From: Zea mays | Taxonomy: Eukaryota > Streptophyta > Magnoliopsida > Poales > Poaceae | NCBI RefSeq assembly: GCF_902167145.1 | Contig: NC_050099.1 | Location: 13,034,434-13,098,433, forward strand | DNA length: 64,000 bases | Direction: 5' to 3' | Shown: piece after piece, positions 51,553-63,200 of the stretch | Layout: every line of letters begins with the position of its first letter | Position numbering within the stretch: position 1 is the stretch's first letter | Notes under the pieces: model-generated | Seen by the model: only the letters and a program-made list of their open reading frames with translations | Told to the model about the DNA's origin: nothing | Databases searched by the model: none | Translations under genes and position numbers: made by a program

Positions 51553-51950
51553 CGGTGGCTTAGGGTTTAGGTTTCGCCCGGAGCTGATACTACGCCGCCA
51601 GGCTGCTGCGCCGCCGTTCCCGTCCCCGTCTCCGAGCCGTGAGCGCCCGCCACGCCGTCGCCGAGCCCGAGCCCAAGCGCCACCGTCTCCGAGCTGGGCG
51701 CCCGCCAGGCCGCGCCGTCCCCGAGCCCAACTCCGTCGTCCCCGTCCCCATCTCCGAGCCCGAGCGTCGCCGTCTCCATCTTCGAGCTCGAGCGTCGCCG
51801 TCTCCATCTCCGAGCCCGAGCGCCTCTGTCCCCGTCCCCGAGGCCAAGCGCCGCCGTCCCCGTCCCCGAGCCCGAGCGCCACCGAGCCCGAGCGCCAAGT
51901 GCGCCGCCGTGCCCATCTCCGAGCCATCGGTGCACTCCTTGATCATGCCT
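51553..51950 (+). other. GC-rich low-complexity leader of the CACTA-B plus-strand gene
   Basis: Built of degenerate ccgtccccgagcccgagcg units with a period of about 12-18 bases. Frames on both strands stay open because of this composition (Arg/Ala/Pro/Glu only). One 104-codon frame starts at 51639 on the plus strand; I give it little weight. Followed at 51929-52120 by 2.2 copies of an 85-bp repeat (gtgcactccttgatcatg). 52121-52439 is AT-rich without a gene. Confidence 0.5.
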
Positions 51951-52120
51951 TAATTACTTGTTACAAATTCATGCCTTGATTACTTGTTTTTGCTAGTCAT
52001 GCCTTGATTCCTCGGTGCACTCCTTGATCATGTCTTGATTACTTGTTACAAATTCATGCCTTGATTACTTGTTTCTGCTAGTCATGCCTTGATTCCTCAG
52101 TGCACTCCTTGATCATGGTG
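51929..52120. repeat. 85-bp tandem repeat, about 2.2 copies
   Basis: gtgcactccttgatcatg starts at 51930, 52015 and 52100, with catgccttgattacttgtt inside each unit. Non-coding. Confidence 0.8.
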
Positions 52121-52523
52121 CACTACATTGCAGATAGTGTACATTAGATTAATTATCAGTGCTTAGATTAATTATTGTTAATCTTATATTGTTAATGTTG
52201 GTCATTATGCTTATATTGTTGGTGTTTTCACTTACATATTTTGTTAAGGTCACCATTTTTGCTTTAGTAGCTTGTATCCCTTGTGATTAAATGTTGGTCA
52301 TTATGCTTATGAAGAATTTTGTCATGGATAGTTGATGCAACTACTAGGACCCCTTCTTGGTAGAAAATCTCCATAGTGATTGGGGCAACAAGTCTATTTT
52401 TAGTGCTTATGGCCACATACATCATGGAAGTACATAGCCATGGCAATGTTATTATCTCCCTATGTTATAAGACTTGTTCTTATCTCCCTTCTTAGTGAGA
52501 CTTGGCCATTTTCAGTTTTAGAG

Positions 52524-52898
52524 ATGGAAAAAGAGCCACTTGACATGGTTGAGAGCTCAGTTCGAGTCATCGAGACACATGTTGACATCATTCGCAGTCT
52601 AGTGACTGATGGGGTTGTGGATACTAGTGAACCGGAATCAGTGTACACATTTAAGACCACTTTGTTTCAAATTGGAGATGTATGCGACAAGCTTGAGAAG
52701 TGTGCTCTGTCCATCAAAAAGTATGCTGACTCCAAGAGGGCTAAAATTATTCAAGATGAAGCCCTGCAATATGCTGAAGATGATGAAGCTGCAGATGATT
52801 TGGAGGAACTCCCAAGCCCAGATCTCCTTACTCAAGCCGACATATTGGAAAAATATTTTGGAATTGAGTATGATAGCGACCAGTCAAGGGGTTGTTGA
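52524..52898 (+). CDS. Small acidic ORF of unknown origin in the CACTA-B leader
   Basis: The frame from ATG 52524 (MEKEPLDMVE) gives 124 residues, mostly helical and acidic, with EDDEAADDLEELPSP and a tail LEKYFGIEYDSD. The frame also extends upstream to 52440 but with hydrophobic, unlikely-looking sequence. The codon pattern and amino-acid balance look like real coding sequence. I do not recognise the family. Its position between the CACTA-B promoter and the TNP1-Ulp1 gene parallels the small SUMO-motif ORF of CACTA-A, though the sequences are unrelated. It may be a captured host-gene exon. Confidence 0.4.
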   Translation: MEKEPLDMVESSVRVIETHVDIIRSLVTDGVVDTSEPESVYTFKTTLFQIGDVCDKLEKCALSIKKYADSKRAKIIQDEALQYAEDDEAADDLEELPSPDLLTQADILEKYFGIEYDSDQSRGC

Positions 52899-53210
52899 TG
52901 TTTAGTCCTAAACAACACGATATGAGTATCGTAGGTTTCACTCTTAGAGAGAATGTATTTTGTATGAACCTCTTAGAGAGTGTCAAGTCAATGAACTATC
53001 TTCGAGTACCATTGGGAAGTGGATCTCTTTGATGTATTTTTTTTTTCTAGTGATATCGATGGTGCCGAGTAGCACCAAATTTGGACTTGTGTCCATATCT
53101 ATAGATGCTAGTAGTTGAGCACTAGCACCTACAATCTTGACTACCTCATCCCTATTCTCTGTTTGGGACTTATATGGAGAATGGCATCGGCGGAATGCCT
53201 GAATCGGCGG
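52899..53210. other. Spacer before the hairpins
   Basis: No open frame or repeat of note. Contains a short T run near 53040. Confidence 0.4.
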
Positions 53211-53710
53211 ACCCCAAGAAGAGATGAAGTCCTGTAGTCTACCACCTCCCGTTATTTGTGGGCTTCACCGATGGCTGGAAACATTTGGTGATAGCAAACG
53301 ACCTTCGGGTTGAAGACGTCTGCGAGCTTATTAAGGGGCCAGACGATGGTGAGCCAGTGTACTATGTCCGGATGTGTGGTCACAAAATTTAAAGCTGCCC
53401 CGGCTGCATGTGTGTGCTTCTCTTCTCTTAGGTGGGGTGCTAAGTGATCTTAGTAGCCGACATAAGAGAAGAGAAGCGCATAGATGAAGCTGGGGCGGCT
53501 TTAAATTTTGTGACCACACATCGGGACAGAGTACACCGGCTCACCATCGTCTGGCCCCTTAACAAGCTCGCAGACGTCCCCAGCCCGAAGGTCGTTTGAT
53601 GTCACCAAATGTTTCCCGCCCTCGGTGAAGCCCACAAATAACGGGAGGTGGTAGACTACAGGGCTTAATCTCTTCTTGGGGTCCTACAGGGCTTAATCTC
53701 TTCTTGGGGT
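53211..53710. repeat. Long hairpin 1
   Basis: The left arm, from about 53211 to 53430, is answered by its reverse complement from about 53463 to 53710, with a loop of about 32 bases that itself contains ctaag..cttag. Arms differ at scattered sites (roughly one in twenty). One strand of the arm reads as a protein-like fragment (VYHLPLFVGFTDGWKHL), but with frame breaks. Transcribed RNA would fold into a near-perfect duplex of more than 200 bp. Confidence 0.88.
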
Positions 53711-53717
53711 CCTTCAG

Positions 53718-54245
53718 CATGGCTGTGATGTTATAATGCTGAAGGACCCCAAGAAGAGATTAAGCCCTGTAGTCTACCACCTCCCGTTATTTGTGGGCTT
53801 CACCGATGGCTGGAAACATTTGGTGATAGCAAACGACCTTCGGGCTGAAGACGTCTGCGAGCTTGTTAAGAGGCCAGACGATGTTGAGCCGGTGTACTAT
53901 GTCCGGATGTGTGGTCACAAAATTAAAAGCTGCCCCGGCTGCATGTGTGTGCTTCTCTTCTCTTAGGTGGGGTGCTAAGTGATCTTAGTAGCCGACATAA
54001 GAGAAGAGAAGCGCACAGATGAAGCCGGGGCGGCTTTAAATTTTGTGACCACACATCCGGACAGAGTACACCGGCTCACCATCGTCTGGCCCCTTAACAA
54101 GCTCGCAGACGTCCCCAGCCCGAAGGTCGTTTGATGTCACCAAATGTTTCCCGCCCTCGGTGAAGCCCACAAATAACGAGAGGTGGTAGACTATAGGGCA
54201 TAATCTCTTTTTGGGGTCCTTCAGCATTATAACATCACAGCCATG
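53718..54245. repeat. Long hairpin 2, tandem copy of hairpin 1
   Basis: The left arm, about 53718-53964 (starting catggctgtgatgttataat), is answered by the right arm, about 53998-54245. The loop matches that of hairpin 1 almost base for base. The left arms of both hairpins share variants (gatggctgg, gatagc) that differ from those of both right arms (gagggcggg, gacatc). So one hairpin formed, its arms diverged, and then the whole hairpin was duplicated. 54246-54430 carries a repeated gaatggcagacaacgagcagc block (54429 and 54512) and no other feature. Confidence 0.88.
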
Positions 54246-54430
54246 CCTTCTCTGTCTAACTGCATTGGAAAGAGCCCTTCTATCTGCGAGCTTGCTTCCC
54301 GACCCGATCCTGCCCCGTAGGGGGGTTTGGGCTCGATTTCTTTTGAATCACCTTTTCTCCAAGTTCCCTTATTGATGGAACCAGTATATCAGACTAACAG
54401 TATATCCCTTTATCGATGGAACCAGCTTGA

Positions 54431-57400
54431 ATGGCAGACAACGAGCAGCCTAGTATGGATGTGATCTGCACCGGTGCGTCTAACAAAGTTGATGAAGACG
54501 CGACCAAACTTGAATGGCAGACAACGAGCAGCTCCGGTGAAGGGAGCGGGGAGGATAGTTCTAGTGACGACAATCCTTGTACTCCTATACCTCCAAGGAA
54601 GAAAAAAACATCAGATGAGCTTGATGCCGACTATATTCCCAACGATGAAGAGGTAAATAGAAATATGCCGACTATATTGTAAAATAATGTTCATATATGA
54701 AAGGCCATTAATTTTTTCACTATATAGATTTCAAATGAAGAGAAGAAAGAGGATGCATCTTCTACACGAAACACGGAGGATGCTCCGATGCCTGAATCAT
54801 CCGTTTCACATAAGCGGAAACGAGGGCGACGAGGTCCAAATCAGATGAAAGAAGGTGCAGTTATGTATGTAACAAAACTAAATGCAGAGGGGTTTCCTGA
54901 AGAACCACTTGACGTGGTTACAAAGTTTCGAAATTCCTGCGGGGCTACTGTTAGAGATATAGTGCCAATCACACTTCAAAAATGGAAGGATTTAGATGAA
55001 GACACCCGCAACAAGCTATGGGCTAAGTTGTCTGAGTCATTCAAGTTCCCAAAAGGCACAGAGGATGCAGTAAGGAAGTCGATGCTCTCTGCTATGGCCA
55101 AGATGTTTCGTGGGTGGAAGGCCGAGATGAATAGGGACTTTGTTAAGAAGAATAAGGTTCCTCCGCCCAAGAAAATGGGGAAAATCACTCAAGCTCAGTG
55201 GGAGGAATTTGTTCGTCAGAAGACCGAACTGAAGGCCAAAGAACTGGGCGAAACTAATTCTCAGAGAGCGAAGATGAACAAACACCCCCATCGCCTGGGG
55301 TCAAGCGGATATCACCATAAAGTTGTGCAGTGGAACAAGATTATCGAGGAAGCTATAACTAACGGCACTTTGGACCCAATATTAAAAGATATCGATGAGA
55401 GAGCTATTCGTTGGATCTTAGGTCGAGCAGGATTGAGTGAGGACGGCAGACTTTTGCATCCAGAATTGGTAGGCGAAGTTTCGACAAAAATTCAAGAATA
55501 TGCAGATAAGAGAAAAAAAGGAGAATTTAAGCCTCGGAGGGAGAATGACATACTAACTGCAGCACTAGGCAATCCTGAACACACTGGACGGGCTCGGGGA
55601 ATCTCTTCTAAGATTTCCTGGAGAGAGGCGTTTCCAGAGTATGCGTCGTCATATAGGAAACACGAGAAGTCAAAAAGGACCCTTGAAGAGACTATTGATG
55701 AAAGGGTACAAAAGGTTATTAATGACGTGATGAACAAAATGAAGAAAACAGAATGCATATCATTTGAACTCAAGCCAAGCCACATGAGTCCACCTATAGT
55801 CCCTAGCAGCGTTGGATCTGTGCAAGACTTGACCAAGTACCCTATAGACGATATTGTTGAGGACAAGCCTTGCTTTCTTCATATTCCAATCAATCGATCT
55901 GGGACAAAAACAAAGCAAGCTGCTACTGGTTTGGTAAAACCAGGACTTGTTAACTACAAGGACAATCCTGTCCCGCCACACTATGCTGTGGTCCAAGTTC
56001 TAGAAATCACAGACAGTGGTTGTGAAGATTGGGAGATAGATTTTCCAGTTGAGGGGATCATAACTTTGTAGGAGGCAATGAACGAGTTGGTCCTTTGGCA
56101 TCGACGCGACATCAAGTTTGGTGATGAGCCGAATTCAACACCAATGCAACAAAAAGCTAGTTCGATCATTCCACACCCCATGGTGCAGGAAGATATGACA
56201 CCGACCTCCAAAAAAATCGTTGAAACAATCATATCGCCTCTTGCGAAGGAACTCGACGAGGGGGACGTAGACAAAATTGTTCCTCAGAATGTCGACGTCA
56301 ACATCAAAAAGGAACCAAAGGTTGGCACCAATGTCGAAGGGCCAACTATTTCAAAGAAAATTCATAAGCGAATCGCCACAGACGATGTCAAGAAACCGTC
56401 AGAATCAGTGGCACGCTACCTGCATAAATTGCAGAGAGTTATGACTAATAAATCAAAAGCAGTATCAGCATCTCATGGAGTAGGCACACGGTCGGCCCAA
56501 ATAGACAATTTCGAAGTATGGGAAGAAGATGGAATGATTCATACTCGAGAATCATTACGTCTTATAACCAATATCTCGGTATACAAGAAGGAGGATGTTC
56601 CTCCTAAATTTGTGAATGGGAGGTCGTTCTTAACGACGGTGCAACTTTCTAAGTTGTCGACTCCGGAGATTAGAATGCATGAGTGGTACATGGTGGCTAG
56701 CAACAAATACAAACTCGAGGAATTCACATTTGTTGTGCCAGAAGATGCATTTTGGAGCAATGATCATATAAATCCTGTGCGGCATTTATTCTTTGACGAT
56801 CTCTGGTCGTTGTACCACCGACAAAGGATGGAAACCAACTACTTAACCCTCTTTTGCTTGTAAGTACCTCTAAACTTTCATATTTGTTAGTTTTGTACAC
56901 GCACACATAAACGAGAGTCTAACGATTAACACTATTACACGTAGGATACAATACATGGATGATAAGAAGAAACAACTTAAGACAGAGTTTCTTGACCCGT
57001 TGATGATATCCCAAGCTCGCTACAAAGTAGTTGCTCAGAGGCAAGGAGAAGAATACAAAGACTTGGACGATGCTGAATTTGAGAAAGCCGTCAAACAGAA
57101 TCAGAGAAAGAAAATGAAGGTAATGGCGGCATACATTGGACGAGCCATGTATAATCATGTACAACATGGCAAGGACTTAATAATAGCTCCGCACCACTTT
57201 AAGTAAGTTATCGACATGGTTTAATTTTGAACTATAAATTATGGCAATCGTGATATTAACATGTGTTTTCGTCTATGTCTATATAGTGACCACTACATTT
57301 GTGTCATGATCTGGCCAAAGGATGGTAAAGTCGTGGTCTTCGACTCATTGAGAATGGAAAAGGCTACGTATAATGACTTCTTGAAGATTTTAGAGAAGTA

Positions 57401-57944
57401 TGATTATTATTGCACACTTGTACTTATTACAACTTAACAAATGTATTCTTAATCTCACAATGCTATTCTTATATGCAGTGCATACCATTTTTATTGGAAA
57501 GATCTTGGCGGCGAACATCCAGAGGACAAGCCTAATTTGTCAATATCATTATTTCCATATGGTGACAAACAACCTCCGGGTACTGTCCTGTGCGGTTATT
57601 ATGTATGCGAATGGTGTCGTGTCACCTTCCATTACATGGTCAATCGTGAGGATGTAAGTTCGCTATCATTGTCTATGTTGCAATTTTTATGTTATATTGT
57701 TGCTCATCACATTACTCTTAGCACCGATTGCTTTTTGCTTTCATTGCAGGTTCCTAAATCTAAGATCAATGCTGAATGGTTAGAAAGAGATATGGTTTCC
57801 ACCGGCGTGGCTAAGGTTGTAAGAGACTTGCTTTACTTTATGCGTCGTGAAGTTCTTCATCAACAAGGGCTATTCTACAATGTAAATGGAAATTTGCAAA
57901 AATTCCCAGAACTAAGTTTGTACACAATATCACACAGTGTTTAG
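54431..57944 (+). CDS. CACTA-B TNP1-like protein fused to Ulp1/C48 SUMO-protease-like domain, one in-frame stop
   Basis: Exons: 54431-54652, 54728-56859, 56945-57202, 57287 to about 57398, about 57480-57652, and 57750-57944; the intron phases I checked fit. The N-terminus is acidic/Ser-rich. There is a Lys/Arg patch (HKRKRGRRGP, near 54810), then the TNP1-type core with ENDILTAALGNPEHTGRARG near 55545. The Ulp1 domain has His (DHY, 57291-57293), Asp (VVFDSL, about 57342), a Gln (KQPP, about 57570) and Cys (VLCGYYVC, about 57591). So the catalytic set is present, unlike CACTA-A. A single TAG at 56069-56071 interrupts exon 2 with the same frame open on both sides. The protein would bind element repeats and might process SUMO-type conjugates. 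Confidence 0.75.
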
Positions 57945-58215
57945 GTCTTTAGTTAGGAACTTTAGATGTTTAGTTGTCTATGGAACTTTGAGATGTTGAG
58001 TTGTTATGCAACTTGATGTGTATAAATCTTGGTATGATGGAACTTGATATGTGGATGAATCTGTGTATGGAACCTGCTATAGAACTTGTTTGAATCTGTG
58101 TATGGAATCTTTGTATGATGAATATGTGTATGGAATATGTGTTTGAATCTGTGTTTGAATCTGTTATTAATTCTGTATTTGAATCTGTTATTAATTCTGT
58201 TATGTGTGCTTACAG
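57945..58215. other. 3' UTR region of the TNP1-Ulp1 gene
   Basis: Short gaatctgtgtatgg / gaatctgttattaattctg repeats. No gene. Continues into the terminal repeats. Confidence 0.5.
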
Positions 58216-58427
58216 TCGGACTTATAATTAAAACCGCTTGTGATGTGTGCTAACACAGGCGGTTCTTTTAAACCGGACCGCCTGTGATGTGTGTCTATCA
58301 CAGGCGGTTTTTGATTGACCGCCTGTGATGTTGTTTTACATCACAGTCGGTGCACCACAAGCGGTTCCTGGAACCGCCTGTGTAGAGGCTAACCGGACCG
58401 CCTGTACAGAGGTTCCCTGTAGTAGTG
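58216..58427. repeat. CACTA-B right subterminal repeats and terminus
   Basis: About nine copies of acaggcggtt / aaccgcctgtgatg in alternating orientation, ending ggttccctgtagtagtg at 58427. The following gcg is the target duplication. Confidence 0.9.
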
Positions 58428-60260
58428 GCGGCGAACTCGACGACGTCTTCCCCCCGTGGTGGAAGAGCAGCATCCGGGTTTGCCCCGCCACCCTCCTCGC
58501 CACAGAAGGAGGAGACAGGGCAACCGTGGCCAGGCAGGAGGCGGCACCTCGTCGGCTGTCAGTCCAGAGCGAGTCGACGACGCTGGCACCCCAGCGGGGG
58601 ACATGTCGGGTGTTGTCCTCGCGCCTGAGACAATGATGGATGTCGTTTCCACGCGACGTGCCAACCCCAAGCGGGCTGATGATGCCAGCACTCTCGCGAA
58701 GGACTTGCTGGGCGTTAGCCTCGTACCTGAGATGACGGTGCAATCCGCCCCCGACGCGACTTCACCATCGTCCATCGATCAAGAGGTACCGTCCGTTTTC
58801 CGCCCTATCCCTTTTAGATTCAGCTTCGATCCACCAAGCGACCCCGCTTTGGTGAGTGCTTTCGCTAGGGCATATCCTGGCCTCCCGGGATACCATATGC
58901 GGTCATCTTGGGACCGACTGACGGCCGTCTCAACCTCCGGACCCATAGGTTCCGAGGAAGAAGACGATCCCGACTCCGGTTGGGATTTCTCCGGGCTCCG
59001 TGATCCCAGTGCCCTGCGAGACTTCATAACCGCGTGTGACTACTGCCTCTCCGGTTGCTCTGACGATGGCCACAGCCTTGACGACGAGGGTTGTGGCCCA
59101 AGTCGCGAATGTTTCCACGTCGATCTGGGGGATCGCGACGAAGGCAACCACCTTGGTATGCCGAAGGATGACGATCCCCCTGGGCCTGCGTCTCGCGTTG
59201 ACATCCCGCGGGAGCTAGCTATGGTCCCAGTCCCTGCGGGAGGTCAGGACACACAGCTCGAGAAAATCCGCGAGATCCAGGCCAAGCTCGACGAGGAAGC
59301 AGAGCAACTTGTGCAGCTCCAGCAAAGCATCGAGCAGGAGAGGGCAGGCCGAGCACTCGCCGGAGAAGCGCGTCATCGGGCCCGGGACGTCCAACGCCGT
59401 ATCGTTGACGATGCCCGGGCAAGACTGCCCCCGGCCTCCAGTGGGGTTGGCCAGAATCTAGCTGCAGCAGCAATGCTACTCCGAGCAATGCTGGAGCCAT
59501 CCACCACCGAGGGGCGGCGTATCCAGGGAGAACTCAAGAATCTCCTGGAGGGTGCCACGGTCTGATGGGCCGAAAGCTCTGCCTCCCGAAGGCAAGGGCG
59601 CCCCTCGGAGCATCGCGCAACGACTTCCCAACTCATGAGGGAGGCCTCGGTCCGCACCGGGCGCCCGCGGGACGGGACGCCCGCAGCCCCGAATCGCCTC
59701 AGCGACGAGCACCACCGCCGCGACCGTCGAGCCCGCCTCGAAGAGAAGGTGCGCCGAGGCTACCACCCCTCGCTCGAACCACCAGGTCTGCGAGCCTTCA
59801 GCCGGGCCATATGACGGGCACCGTTCCCGGCCCGGTTCCGAGCCCCGACTACCATCACAAAGTACTCAAGGGAAACAAGGCCGGAGTTGTGGCGTGCGGA
59901 CTACCGGCTGGCATGCTAGCTGGGAGGAACGGACGACAACAACCTCATCATCCGCAACATCCCCCTGTTCCTCTTCGACGCCACCCGGGCCTGGCTGGAG
60001 CATCTGCCTCCTACGCAGATCTCCAACTGGGACGACCTGGTCAAGGCCTTCGCTGGAAATTTCCAGGGCACGTACGTATGCCCTGGGAACTCCTGGGATC
60101 TCCGAAGCTGCCGCCAGTAGCCAGAGGAATCCCTGTGAGAGTACATCCGGCGGTTTTTGAAGCAGCGCACCGAGTTGCCCAACATCACCGACTCGGATGT
60201 CATCGGGGCGTTCCTCACCGGCACCACTTGTCGCGACCTAGTGAGCAAACTGGGGCGCAA
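58428..60260 (+). pseudogene. Ty3-3 gag region, decayed
   Basis: The frame 58456-59565 encodes the acidic N-terminal Gag region typical of this Tat group (FARAYPGLPGYHMRSSWDRL, then an acidic stretch and a Glu/Gln-rich helix). It ends in a stop at 59563-59565. The Gag core follows in another frame (near 59940-60240: DATRAWLEHLPP, WDDLVKAFAGNF, NITDSDVIGAFLTGT), with stops near 60118. Just after it, Gag sequence jumps straight to the start of the protease region (about 60250), so the expected zinc-knuckle segment appears deleted. Confidence 0.75.
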
Positions 60261-63200
60261 GACTGGTCCGACAAGCCCATCACCTTCGACCAAGGCAACC
60301 AACCCGACTACATGCTGAGCCCAGGAACGTACCCGCTCGTTGTCGACCCCGTCATCGGCAACGCCAGGCTCACCAAGGTCCTCATGGACGGAGGCAGCAG
60401 CCTCAACATCATCTACGCCGAGACCCTCGGGCTCTTGGGGATCAATCTGTCCACGATCCGGGTCGGTGCGGCGCCCTTTCATGGGATCGTCCCCGGAAAG
60501 CGCGTCCTGCCCCTCGAGCAACTCGATTTGCCCGTCTGCTTCGGAACTCCCTCCAACTTCCGTAGGGAAACCCTCACGTTCGAGGTGGTCGGGTTCCGAG
60601 GAACCTACCACGCGGTGCTGGGGAGACCGTGCTACACCAAGTTCATGGCTGTCCCGAACTACACATACCTCAAGCTCAAGATGTCAGGCCCCAATGGAGT
60701 CATCACCGTTGGATCCATGTACCGCCACGCGTACGAATGCGACGTGGAATGCATGGTGTACGCCGAGGCCATCGCCGAGTCCAAGGCCCTCATCGCCGAC
60801 CTAGAGTGCCTCTCCAAGGAGGTGCCTGATGCAAAGCGACACGCCGGCAACTTCGAACCGGCCGAGGCGGTTAAGTCCGTCCCCCTCGACCCCAGCAATG
60901 ACGCCGACAAGAAGGTCTGGATCGGCTCCGAGCTCGACCCCAAATAGGAAGTAGTGCTCATCGACTTTCTCCGTGCAAACGCCGAAATTTTTGCATGGAG
61001 TCCCTCAGACATGCCGGGCATACCGAGGGATGTCGCCGAGCACTCGCTGGATATCCGAGCTGGAGCCCGACCCGTGAAGCAGCACCTGCGCCGCTTTGAC
61101 GAAGAGAAGCGCAGGGCCATAGGCGAGGAGGTCCACAAGCTGATGGCTGCAGAGTTCATAAAAGAGGTATTCCATCCTGAATGGTTAGCTAACCCTGTGC
61201 TTGTGAAAAAGAAAGGTGGGAAATGGAGGATGTGCATAGACTACACTGGTCTGAACAAAGCATGTTCGAAGGTTCCCTACCCTCTGCCTCGCATCGATCA
61301 AATTGTGGACTCCACTGTTGGGTGCGAAACCCTGTCGTTCCTCGATGCCTATTCAGGTTATCACCAAATCAAGATGAAAGAGTCCGACCAGCTCGCGACT
61401 TCTTTCATCACACCTTTTGGCATGTACTGTTATACTACTATGCCATTTGGCTTGAGGAATGCAGGTGCGACATACCAAAGGTGCATGAACCACGTGTTCG
61501 GAGAGCACATCGGCCAAACGGTCGAGGCTTACATCGATGACATCGTTGTCAAGACGAGGAAAGCCTCCGACCTCCTCTCTGACCTTGAAACGACATTCAA
61601 GTGTCTGAGAGCGAAAGGCGTGAAACTTAATCCCGAGAAGTGTGTCTTCGGAGTCCCCCGAGGCATGCTCCTGGGGTTCATCGTCTCCGAGCGGGGCATC
61701 AAGGCCAACCCGGAGAAAATCGCGGCCATCATCAGCATGGGACCGATCAAAGATTTGAAAGGAGTACAGAGGGTCATGGGATGCCTTGCGGCTCTGAGCC
61801 GCTTCATCTCGCGACTTGGCGAGAGAGGGCTGCCCTTGTACCGCCTCTTAAGGAAGGCCGAGCGCTTCACTTGGACCCCCGAGGCTGAAGAAGCCCTCGG
61901 AAACCTTAAGGCACTCCTTACCAATGCGCCCATCTTGGTGCCCCCCGATGCGGGAGAAGCCCTCTTGATCTACATAGCCGCAACCACTCAGGTGGTCAGC
62001 GCCGCGATCGTAGTCGAGAGACGAGAAGAAGGGCATGCACTGCTCGTCTAGAGGCTGGTCTACTTCATCAGCGAAGTGCTGTCCGAGACCAAGATCCGCT
62101 ACCCGCAAATTCAGAAGCTACTGTACGCGGTAATTCTGACACCGCGAAAGTTGCGACACTACTTTGAGTCTCATCCGGTGACTGTGGTGTCATCCTTCCC
62201 TCTGGGGGAGATTATCCAGTGCCGAGAGGCCTCGGGTAGGATTGCAAAGTGGGCAGTGGAGCTCATGGGCGAAACAATCTCATTCGCCCCTCGGAAGGCC
62301 ATAAAATCTCAAGTCTTGGCAGACTTCCTGGCTGAATGGGTCGACACCCAATTGCTAACAGCTTCGATCCAGCCCAAACTTTGGACCATGTATTTCGATG
62401 GGTCGCTGATGGAAACAGGAGCAGGTGCTGGCTTGCTCTTCATCTCACCCCTCGGAAAACATGTGCGCTACGTGTTGCGCCTCCATTTTCCGGCGTCAAA
62501 CAACGTGGCCGAGTACGAGGCTCTAGTTAATGGGTTGCGCATCGCCATCGAGCTAGGGGTTCGGCGCCTCGACGCTCGGGGCGACTCGCAGCTCGTCATT
62601 GACCAAGTCATGAAGAACTCCCACTGCCGTGACCGGAAGATGGAGGCCTACTGCGACGAAGTTCGGCGCCTGGAAGACAAGTTCTACGGGCTGGAACTCA
62701 ACGATGTTGCTCGGAGATACAACGAGACTGCGGATGAGCTGGCTAAAATAGCCTCGGGGCGGACGATGGTTCCCCCGGACGTCTTCTCTAGAGACATACA
62801 TCAACCCTCCGTCAAGATCGACGACACGCCCGAGCCCGAGGAGGCCTTGGCCCAGCCCGAGGAACCCTCGGCCGCTGAGGGTGAGGCCCTGCGCATCGAG
62901 GGAGAGCGGAATGGGGTCACGCCAAACCCGAACTGGCAGGCCCCGTACCTGGAATATCTCCTCCGAGGAGAGCTGTCCCTCGACAAGGCCGAAGCTCGGC
63001 AACTGGCGCGGCGCGCCAAGTCGTTCGTCTTACTGGGTGATGAAAAGGAGCTCTACCACCGTAGCCCCTCGGACATTCTCCAACGATGCATATCTGTCGC
63101 CCAAGGACAAGAGCTGTTGCAAGAGATACACTCGGGGGCTTGCGATCACCATGCAGCGCCTCGAGCCCTCGTGGGGAACGCCTTCCGACAAGGTTTCTAC

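Larger units (their letters stand above)
36407..58427. mobile_element. CACTA-B, complete En/Spm element with internal duplication and nested CACTA-C
   Basis: The left terminus is CACTAGTACAATTTGG at 36407; the right terminus, on the minus strand from 58427, is CACTACTACAGGGAACC. Both continue with CTCT.TACA.GCGGT, so they are paired though diverged. The duplication gcg flanks both. The subterminal and central motif is atcacaggcggtt / aaccgcttgtgat. It contains a TNP2 gene (47467-50829, minus), a TNP1-Ulp1 gene (54431-57944, plus), a palindromic central promoter, a broken second copy of the left part (36407-38816) and CACTA-C (38817-46614). The start CACTAGTAC occurs again at 47039, next to the intact TNP2 side. 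Confidence 0.85.

Noticed and set aside
51520..51953. Several overlapping open frames on both strands (100-135 codons)
   Set aside because: They arise from the degenerate ccgagcccgagcg repeat; all frames are open for the same reason and none has a recognisable domain.
53736..54227. Protein-like frames in the hairpin arms (VYHLPLFVGFTDGWKHL)
   Set aside because: Short, repeated in four alternating copies and broken in two; treated as the source sequence of the hairpins, not as genes.
54246..54430. Possible organelle-derived fragment
   Set aside because: The sequence has an organelle-like feel, but I could not match it to any gene; a search of chloroplast and mitochondrial genomes would decide.
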